Shown here in pieces: positions 12,801 to 22,400 of a stretch of 64,000 nt of DNA; positions within the stretch are counted from its first letter, which is position 1, and each line of letters begins with the position of its first letter. The stretch is from assembly GCF_037975245.1 (NCBI RefSeq), contig NC_092576.1, forward strand, positions 4,480,001-4,544,000, in the 5' to 3' direction. The notes beneath the pieces are model-generated. The model was not told the origin of the DNA and made no database searches. It saw nothing but the letters and a program-made list of their open reading frames with translations. The stretch is from Apostichopus japonicus (taxonomy: Eukaryota; Echinodermata; Holothuroidea; Aspidochirotida; Stichopodidae). A program made the translations under genes and the position numbers.

Positions 12801-13802
12801 ACGTTGTCTAGTCGAGTCTGTGTAGGCCTCCACTGTATAACACATACAAGCAGACAGCACAATACACTTCATCGTTCAGTACAATAAAGTAAACCATACA
12901 TTATAATACAAAACAATACAGTATAACACACTTAATCATAAAAATAGTTATGATAGCCTACGCTGTTTACTGTGTTCATCTGTAGGTCTGCTGCATCTGT
13001 AGGTCTTGACGATATATTAAGTTCTAACAGGAACGAAATGGTTGATCGGCTTAACTAGACGGAAAAATCTTCCAGGAAAAAGGAAGTTAAGGTAAGATTT
13101 TATATACTACAGGCTGAATACTAAGGCGACTGGCGACCTACTGTTTAGAAAATAATAATCGTTCGATGTTTCATAGATTTGAGATCATATAGTTATACAA
13201 CCTTAGTTAGAAAACACAAAACGTTTCATGGCTGATATAATCGATGGAAAATAAGTAGAATACCAACTGACTTTAAAATCTTACAAAGTATCAACATAGC
13301 ACGTGATATTAGTATCACGCATATCATAGGTTTCGCTGTGATTGAGTATGCCTGTAATCTTATAGAGCCTATATGAAGCTGAAGGAAATCACTGAAATTT
13401 GATGAAATATAATAACTAGAATAATAAGCGCAACCAGATGTGGTTTATGTTTGAGGAACAATTAAATTCTTCTGAATTCTCCTCCGATTATGTGACAGGC
13501 CTACTAAAAGGTGAAACTAGCACTTACATTCAAATGTCATTTTTGGGAATTCTTACCATACAAGCTCTGGGAATTATTTATAATTATTTATAACACTTTT
13601 ATTTAAAGAGGAACAGCCTTGAAAGTGGATGTATAATTCCTGTTGAAGGTTGCGGATGATTTGCCAGTAGTAATGTCTGTCTTTGTAGTATCATATTTGG
13701 GTACAACGCTGATGAACCAGTAAAGGAAACTACACTTAGGTTTAGCCACCATTTTAGTAAGGAAAGGTCTAGCTAGGGTCAGAGCACAGTACTGTGATCT
13801 TT

Positions 13803-13973
13803 TCCTCACACAGAGACTAATGTGGCCACCCCCCCCCCCATCTGTGCCAGTGGGCTCTTGCCCTCACAGAGAGACTAATTGTGGCCATTCCTCCCCCTTA
13901 TCTGTGTCATTGCGGGATCGTGTCCTCATACAGTGACTACTGTGGACACCCTTCCCACTCATCTGTGCAACAA
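13803..13973. repeat. Minisatellite, three units of about 58 bp
   Basis: CTCACACAGAGACTAATGTGG, CTCACAGAGAGACTAATTGTGG and CTCATACAGTGACTACTGTGG each start a unit. Each unit then has a C-rich stretch and ATCTGTGYCA. The units are diverged from one another. Confidence 0.65.
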
Positions 13974-14237
13974 TCATATGTACAGAAACTTCAATAGTCA
14001 AAGGACAAAGATATTCCTCGTAGGTAACTTGTAAATGCCAAACATAGGTAAATAACCAAGTGTCACTTTTCAATGATTTTTTTCTTGAATAAGATTATAT
14101 TTAATACACTATCTTTGTCGAATACGTCCTTTCATTCATTGAAATGCACATGTGATACAGCTTTGACATCAGTATCATTGAGATCAACAAGGAAAGAGCA
14201 CACACTTTAGTTTAACTCGATCAGTTATACAAGTTTC

Positions 14238-15011
14238 TAGTGATGGGAACGGTTCAGTAATTTACATCCCGGGTACCCGTTGCAAATTTCGGTCGGTATC
14301 CGGGTATCTGTTAATTACGAATTCAACCTAAAACCGAACTCGGCCTATACTCTAGGGTCATACATAAGCCTAATGTTACTAACACTTGCATACGCTATGC
14401 CGACCTCTAGTCACATAAGACTATAAAACAACATATATATCACACTTGAGCTTAGTAGGCCTATCCAACATCATGTTTCATTACTGTGCACTAAGGCTAG
14501 CGCTAAAGGAAGTCCCGTCTATTTATAGGTTCGTTGGAAATTCCGTGCAATCTACCGTTAATGTTAAATGGCAATGTCTGATGTCTATTAGCTGTCAACG
14601 AGTACAAAGGTCAAATTTTGCTGAACTGAAAGCGTGCAAGTATGCAATGCGTAGAGATTGCCTAGGTTATACAGCACAGTGTGCACATGTAAAATTGTTG
14701 ATCAAAACTTTCTCGGGAGGAAGTATTGTAAGAACTCTTCACTAAATATTACATTTGAATACAAAACGATCAAAGGGAATATCACCAAAAGATGAAAATA
14801 AGGAAGAATACACACGAGTTTTTTTCGTTACATTTATTAATATCAATAAAGTGTAATTCAAAAATGCAGAACGATATTAGTAATTTTTACGAATTCCCAA
14901 ACCGGGTAGTAACTGCTAGGGTCGGGTGGTATTTTCGGTTTCATTTTTTTCTTTTGCGGTTGGTTCCCGAGTAACCGTTACTATCACTATATAATATAGT
15001 GATAGTAACGG
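14238..15011. mobile_element. Possible hAT-like non-autonomous element
   Basis: The left end reads TAGTGATGGGAACGGTT. The right end, read on the minus strand, begins TAGTGATAGTAACGGTTACT. These resemble the short imperfect termini of hAT elements. A pair of CCGGGT-containing segments is also arranged roughly inversely inside. I could not find a convincing 8-bp target duplication, so both the boundaries and the class are tentative. Confidence 0.3.
14975..15011. repeat. Perfect 16-bp palindrome with a 5-bp centre
   Basis: CCGTTACTATCACTAT at 14975-14990 is followed by ATAAT and the exact reverse complement at 14996-15011. It can form a cruciform or hairpin. It marks the right end of the possible hAT-like element. 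Confidence 0.8.
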
Positions 15012-15571
15012 GTAAAAACATTCCTACTGACGTCACAGAAAAAAGGAAGGCATTTTCAGTAACGACATTGTGACATTCCATTAATGATATCATCATAATA
15101 TATAATCATTCATGATATGAGATGTACACGTTTATACAACACCTAATAATATTCCGGCCATTAAATTGCTCAATTGCTCGTCGATTGCATGCAAAATCCG
15201 CTATATTGCACTGTATGAAATAGAACCATGTGTTATACTTTTTTCAATGGTAAGAGAGCAGAGAAACCTGTCTGTTCAAAACAGTCTGTTGCATGAGTGC
15301 ATTTTACATCCAATTATATCCAAGTTTGAAGGTGTTGTATAAAACAAATAAAGAATGGTTCCCATTCGTGCAATAGTGCAAATATTTCATTCGTTGAAAG
15401 AAAAACAGAAAAACTCGGCTGAACCTCGTTGAATGGAACATTCCATCTTTCAACTTAAGAAATATTTGCACTACTGCACTCATAACCATTTATTATTTGT
15501 ATAATAGCAACCGTTTAACACGCATACACTATTTGTTTCAAATAAGATAGAAGTCCACGTCAAAACCTTGG

Positions 15572-15814
15572 TAGTATGTATGTATGTATTTTAAATCCTC
15601 CTGCAAGCAGGAACTCGCGAAGAAGCCTCATTGGCTTATCAAAGCTGCAAGCTGACCGAAGTCAGCCTCTTACATTAATATTTAACGTCAATTATTATGA
15701 ATTGTCAATTGTCAACAACTCTGTAACTGGAAGACAAACATTAATCTTGGAGTGACTCGAACTCGGGACCTTAGGATTGAAAGGCACCCGTGTTAACCAC
15801 TGAGCTAACACTCC
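15572..15814 (-). mobile_element. tRNA-derived SINE
   Basis: Read on the minus strand, the head starts GGAGTGTTAGCTCAGTGG, an RNA polymerase III box A. About 30 bp later follows GAGTTCGAGTCAC, a box B. A body of about 150 bp ends in an (ATAC)n tail seen on the plus strand as GTATGTATGTATG. This is the classic head-body-tail order of a tRNA-derived SINE. The body contains a short self-complementary stretch, CCTGCTTGCAGG. Confidence 0.75.
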
Positions 15815-16421
15815 TTAAAATGCTATGATTACATTAAAATGTAAATACGGAGTAACTATAGGAACATATCACAGTTGGCTTCGGATTGTCTTCATTGACT
15901 TATAATGCAATCCGATTTGTAGAAATATGCATTTGGTAGTGAATAGATTGGAAATATCCGGTCTTACTACATTCAGATAAGGCAAGTTTACAAGTTTCAA
16001 GTTTATAAAAATCCAGTAAAAATACCTGAAAGTACATATTTATAAATAGTATACATACTACTCTAATGGGGGGGGGGGGGTAGGAAATACATTTAACACC
16101 ACACCAACTCTTGTAGTCTCTTTTATTTGTTAAGTATTTATGTAAAAGTGATTGCATTATTATTTATCCCATATTTCAAAGAAAGCCTTCAAAACAGACC
16201 TTTAGTCATCAAATGTACTTAATTACATGTAACATTGACGGTTGCAGCGTGTTTCTGTCTTTTTCATACAACTTGTCCAAAGGAGTTAAAGTCATCACTT
16301 GTAAGGTGAAAGACCATATACTGTGACGTCATAGTTGACGCATGTGTGACTCATACATCATTTTATTTGCTTTTCTGTGCTTCAGAAGCAAGGTAAACAA
16401 GACACTTCTGTACCTCAGAGA

Positions 16422-19400
16422 ATGGAGCTTATCCGGAGCCTACTTTATTCGGCAGTAGCCCTGGTGACTGCTACTTATTTTACACAAGGTAAGTGATATT
16501 GCTCACTCTGCAAAATATCCTACAGGGCCTAACCATCACTGATGGGTATGCATAATGATGATAACGATGATGACGATGGTGGCCACGACGACGACAATGG
16601 TGATGACGATGACAAAGACGATAATGGAGCGTGTTATGGCTCACTTCTTCTATCCGATCTATCGTATTACTCTCCCAAGCCCTCACTCTTACTCTGCAAT
16701 GGCTATGCGAAACATTTCTAAATAAACCAAGGATCTAACGACAGAACCATCCTACTCCTCTTTTTTTTCTAAACCTGAATCATTTTTACTATAGATGGTA
16801 ATGTTATTGGTTAAAAGTGTTATTCGTCTCACTGCTAGTTGGAGTACATACACCAACATTTATAAGCATTATCCATCATCACTAGATACTGCATTTTTTA
16901 AATATTAAGTTATATATTAAGTCTAGCGTCTGATATCTGATGCAGTGACTATTATCTGAGGGAAGGGGGGGGGGGGTGATTCACCCCATTGTCACTTTAG
17001 TGTGAATATTGATGCAGTGCGCTTGTAGGTTTCGAAGATAGAATCAGCCGTGATACAAACAGCTTTCTATTTATAGTCTATGGCTACAATGGCTCGTTAT
17101 ATAGGATACATGGGATTTCCTTTCTTAAATACTGGAGGCTGTCGTTGGGTACATTGCCACTTTGGTTCCAAATGTTATATTTCTGAGCGTATATCGTTGC
17201 ATAGGTTTTACTGGGTGGTGAAGGCTGTGATGTACCACGTATAATTGTAAACTCAATTGTTTCTGTACACCATTGTGTAGGTTTATTGGATGGGGAGGGT
17301 TGTGGGACGCCACAATACCTCGAGCTTGGAGAGACTGGGATAATCAACTGCGCCTTCCCGAATGATTTCGTTGCTATATTTTGGGTGAACTCTTCTTATA
17401 ATGGATTTGAAGAAGCGTTGGTGAGACTGAATCAAGATGGCACTACCGAAGACGGATACGCTCCGGGAGAGTTCAATATCCACGACAACGGTTCCTTGAT
17501 AATAAATAACGTCAGATTGGAACATGAACATTTGTTTACGGCAGTCTTGTTTCGAGATTCGAGTGGAAATTATGATAATTTTATTGTTCGAGTTATAACA
17601 ACAGGTAAGGAATTTAAATCACATTCATTTCCCCCAAGTTTAGAGATATCGTCCTTCGCATTACATGTATATATGACGTTGAGCAGTCTTCGTACACATC
17701 TAAGCCAAGACATTATATTTACCAAATATAAAGTATAACTAAACACGTGTAAGTTGACATTATTACTGCTAATGATCGAATGTTAATTTAACAAAGCAAC
17801 TGACTGTAACTTTTGTTTCCTCATTTATTTCATGCAAGTGTTTGATGAAGTAATTTTTCACAAATCATACTTCTCTACTTAATTCCTTCCTCAGTTCAAC
17901 CATCACAGACGCGTCCTTGCATCAACAATTGTGATTCTGAGGCGGAAGTACGTTTCACGCAATTGAATGAAGATGCAATGATTGTTTGCTCCGTGGTTAA
18001 CTCCAGACCAGCAGTGGAGTTAAAACTGTCATTGAGAACCGACAGCGGAGACAGGAATATTTCTTTTGTAACCAACGTGACTAGTTACGATGTCACATAT
18101 TCTACATTTGTCTCCACTGTTGATGTATTTCGACACTCGTCCATGCTTGCTTTACTAGTCTGCTCGGAAGTAAGCACACCAAAGAAGTTAGAGAATAGTG
18201 AATATTCGTTGTTGGTTCAAAACATTGATTTCAATCTGCAATCGGAATCACACGAAGAAATGAATATTAAAAAAGGCAATGATGTTGTACTTCATTGCTC
18301 AGGTGAGAACCAAAAACAAGACAAATACATAGTTTGGAATCACAAAGCCAATCTCGAAGAACAGGGTACCGCTATTGTGTATGCTGTGTATGGTGACGAC
18401 TCTTTCATCAGTGAACCTTCAAATGGATATGAGTTGGGTGCTAATGGTCTATTGAATATTCATCATGTCGACATCGATCACGAGGGTATTTACAGCTGTT
18501 TATCTGGAAATGGTGTTGACGGCGACTTTCGTAACTACAACGTGAGGGTGTACGGTGAATAATTGACATATTTCTACTGTTTCGATAACAACAACTTTAA
18601 AAATCTACAACTGAAAACCGAATGACGTCAGTAGCAATCAAACTATATTTGAAGTTAAAGCACGTCATAATGAAAAGAAACGAAAATATGTTTGCAATTT
18701 AATAGATTGTGATATTATATAGTTTGTAACAAGCGAAAACATGTGCTCTGGCAAGCAATGGCAAGCATTGGTAAATGCAGCATATTTTTGTTGTTGTAAT
18801 GCAGCATATTATTAATTTTTAATTGATGGTAGTTTGCCGCCTTAGTAGGGATACACAGTTTCTGCATAGACTGGTAAAGCAATGCTAAGAACAAACTTAG
18901 CCACATTGGGTCATATACACCGCGGCTCACCATTCATGGGAAGATTTTATAAGGTTATCCTCAACACCATACAAGATTGTGGAAATTTGGATATGGTTTG
19001 TTGTTGTTGTATAATTTTGTTTATTGACTCGTTTCATTAAATAAAAATAATTCATCGTGACGTTTCAATATTTCTTTTTTCTTTTCTAACAAATTCAACT
19101 AATGAATTACAGCGACTGCGTCTCCAGTTGTCAGTGGTTGCAGTCCAATGCAGTACTGTGTGCTGAGTACAAGTAGAGGAACTGGTACTTTGACATGCAA
19201 GATAGAAGGAGTTCGTCCGAAAGTTCAACTTGAATTTCGTGAAGTTAGAGAGAGTCAGTCTAGAAAAGTCAATTTCAAACCGCCAGAGACAACAATCACT
19301 GTCAAGGGAAACTTGTTCGACGTATCTGTGACGTCAGAATACGAAGTGTTAGAATCAGTCTCGGACTCACAAATCACCATAGAATGTGCAGTTGTTGGCG

Positions 19401-22400
19401 CCAGTATTGACTTAGATTACTTCGGCTTACCAGCATTATTCGATCTCCTTATTACCTCACGTAAGACTATCGTCAATTTGCGTATGAAACTATTGTATAT
19501 TCTTCATTTTGTCATTTAAAAATATTGATGAAATCATCAATCACCACAGACATCACCATCATTTATAATCATAATCATTACCACCGTAACACTTCTCCAA
19601 TCTCCGTGCAAACACCGTTTTTATTGTCAACGTCACCTTCATCTTGTCTAAAATTTATGCGTAATGTTTTAACTAATTTGATTCTGAAATCTACATGTCC
19701 AATTATACTTTATTTTCTTATAATATTTGCTCACACAGCAAATGATGTCCCAGTAGTAACACCCGAAGGCGGAGGATTACAGTTTTTGTGGTTACTTATC
19801 CTTCTTCCTAGCTTGGTTTTACTGGTGGGATTATTATATTTTTGTAAAGGTAAGTAAAGAAAGTACTGTTAAAAAGACAATGAAAATGTTGTTGCATGGT
19901 ACATTGTTATGAGAAATCGCGAAAAAAAAAGGATATGAATTTATTGTAATTTAAATTATGGCGTAGGATACTGTCAACACATTACTAAGTATGCATGAAC
20001 ACACGAAAATATGTTATTGATTGGTTGATTGACTGATTTATCGATTGATTTATTCATGAACACATTCTTATATCTAACACCAGGAAGTAATGATAATTAA
20101 AGCAGTTAGTGCAAGTTACTAACTAATCTTAAATGTCGTTTTTCTTCTTAGATAGCCGTTACAATATTTACGTTGTTGTCTGACAACCGTTTCGCCCGGA
20201 AATTAGCTTTATGAACTGGTACAAGCATTGATGATACTATTAAAGTAGCATTTGCTTCTTTTCAATTTCAGTATTTGTTTGCAATGAGAACGAAGTTTTT
20301 TTAGAGATTAATATAATTATTTTACTTTATAATTACTTGCAGAGAAAATCAAGACCAGGATCCCACCAATAGGTGGACGTGATCCAGAGGTAGTAACTAT
20401 AATATTCACTTCGTTTATATGATTATTTTCTTGCCGATCAAGTGTTCTTTAAACAGTGTCTCCTTAATTAGTTATTTGAGTTCATAAATGATTCGATTTC
20501 GATTGATTTATGTCAAATAATACTTTTTAATTTATAAAAATGAATAACAAGAAAATCAAAGTTAAAAAACATTTTGTGTACATTTTCAACTTTTTTCAAC
20601 ATTTATTATTTTTAACAAAATATCCTGCTCTAAGATGTCCTTTTATTCAAAAAGGTAAATATGAATTAACTATAAAACTATGTTTATTTTTTGGTATTTC
20701 CAGGGATTCCCGATGTTACCAAATGTTTCACCAGGTACGAACATCTTTGTTAAAGTCTCGTATTAACCCTACTGTCACAAAAAATATGCAAAATATGATT
20801 TAAAACGTTTCATAACGCAGTCAATGTGAAAACGAAATACCTATCAGTCATCAAAGTAACATGTTAGCATAACATAGGTTGTGGTCGATTGGTATTACCA
20901 TGTTGATATCCCAATTATACCACGCATGGTGTATGTTTAGAGAATAATATGAATTTTCAGTGCTTTACGTCAGAGAAATATTCAGGGAAGAATCAAGCGA
21001 ATCTTGAAACATCTGTACGTTTTACAGAAAATGGGCCAGTCGAAAAATGTACTAAAAGTTGTTGGAAAAATCCCCGATAATAATGCAATCATGTCGGGTA
21101 TGTTTAACAATCACGATACTCTTCTAAAAACGAACAACAATGGTATATACCCAATCATCGGCATTCGAAGTGACACAAAAGATGTTAACTTTCTTTTGTT
21201 ATATGTAATGTTACCATGCTTTTCACCCCTTTTCATTGTTCATCTCAGATGTGATTCAGAAGTTCATTCAACAACTTAAAACCAAATATGAAGGTTTTTA
21301 CAACGCCGTGTACCCGGTGCCCTATATCAGAGACAGAATGTATTGCGTCAACACAATATTTGTTGAAAGTGGCATACAAGTAATGAAGTCACATGACAGG
21401 TGGGCATATTTGACGTCATATCAAGACATCTTGAAGAATGCTGTTAATCGATCTGCAAGGATAATTCTTGAAGGAGAACCTGGATTTGGCAAATCTACTC
21501 TTTCCCTACAATTAGTGTATGATTGGTGTAAAGGAATATCTTCTTCGCCTCTAGCAAATGTACAGATTGTGATTTTCCTTCGATTGCGACAAGTAGGGGG
21601 TGTGACGTCAATCGCACAAGCTGTCAAACAATTCATTTTGCCAAGAGATTCATCTATCAAAGAAAACGATATTCAAACTATACTTCAGAATTGTTCTTCA
21701 ATAGTCATTATATTAGATGGATTTGATGAGTATCCTGATAAGGATAATGACGTCGTCATCTCTGAATTTAAGAATATCATTAAAGGCGATATATTTCAAG
21801 ATGTCTGTCTTCTTGTGACCACGAGAGCAAAATGCATGCCAAAAGAATACGCTCCTCAATCGAAGCGTATGCGATTGGTTGGGTTTAATAGCGATGCCCA
21901 ACGTTCATATATCAGAAAGGCAGTGGTCGTTGATAACCCCTCGAAAGGAAAAGCCATTTTACGCCGTTTAAATGAAAACACGATTTTGAGTGATTTGTGT
22001 CAGATTCCACTATTTTTTGTGTTGTTTGCGCATATCACTTTTGAGGATGAACAATTTGAAAATTTTACTTCAGTTTCTACTTGTTTTGGTTACGTAATCG
22101 GATGTTTTCATGAACATTTAAGACTTAAGTCAGATGACAAAAATGTTAAGCCTTACCAGAAAGATCACAAAAGTCTTGACAAAGTCGCTTTCGATGCCCT
22201 TCATGGGGAACTCCAACAATTATCGTGGAGTAAGGATAATTTGTTGGAGCATCTTGGAAAGGAATTTTATTCTTACTACGTGAAACTTGGTATGTTAATT
22301 GAAGAAGAGGTGCAAAATAGAGACCCTCTCAATTCAACAAGCTTAAGTCACTATCAAACAGAGGTTAGATTTTGTCATAAAGTCTTTTGTGAGTGGTTTG

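Larger units (their letters stand above)
9809..16421. other. Intergenic, no gene recognised
   Basis: This 6.6-kb AT-rich interval upstream of the Ig-NACHT gene contains only small frames that look like chance. It holds two copies of a unit of about 63 bp near 11779-11900, a minisatellite at 13803-13973, a possible hAT-like remnant at 14238-15011 and a SINE at 15572-15814. The promoter of the Ig-NACHT gene should lie near its right end, but I see no certain core element. Confidence 0.5.

Noticed and set aside
18555-18562. Stop codon just after the second V-like domain, suggesting a secreted Ig protein
   Set aside because: A GTGAAT donor in phase 1 immediately precedes the stop and fits the next Ig exon. 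A read-through secreted form is possible but not needed.
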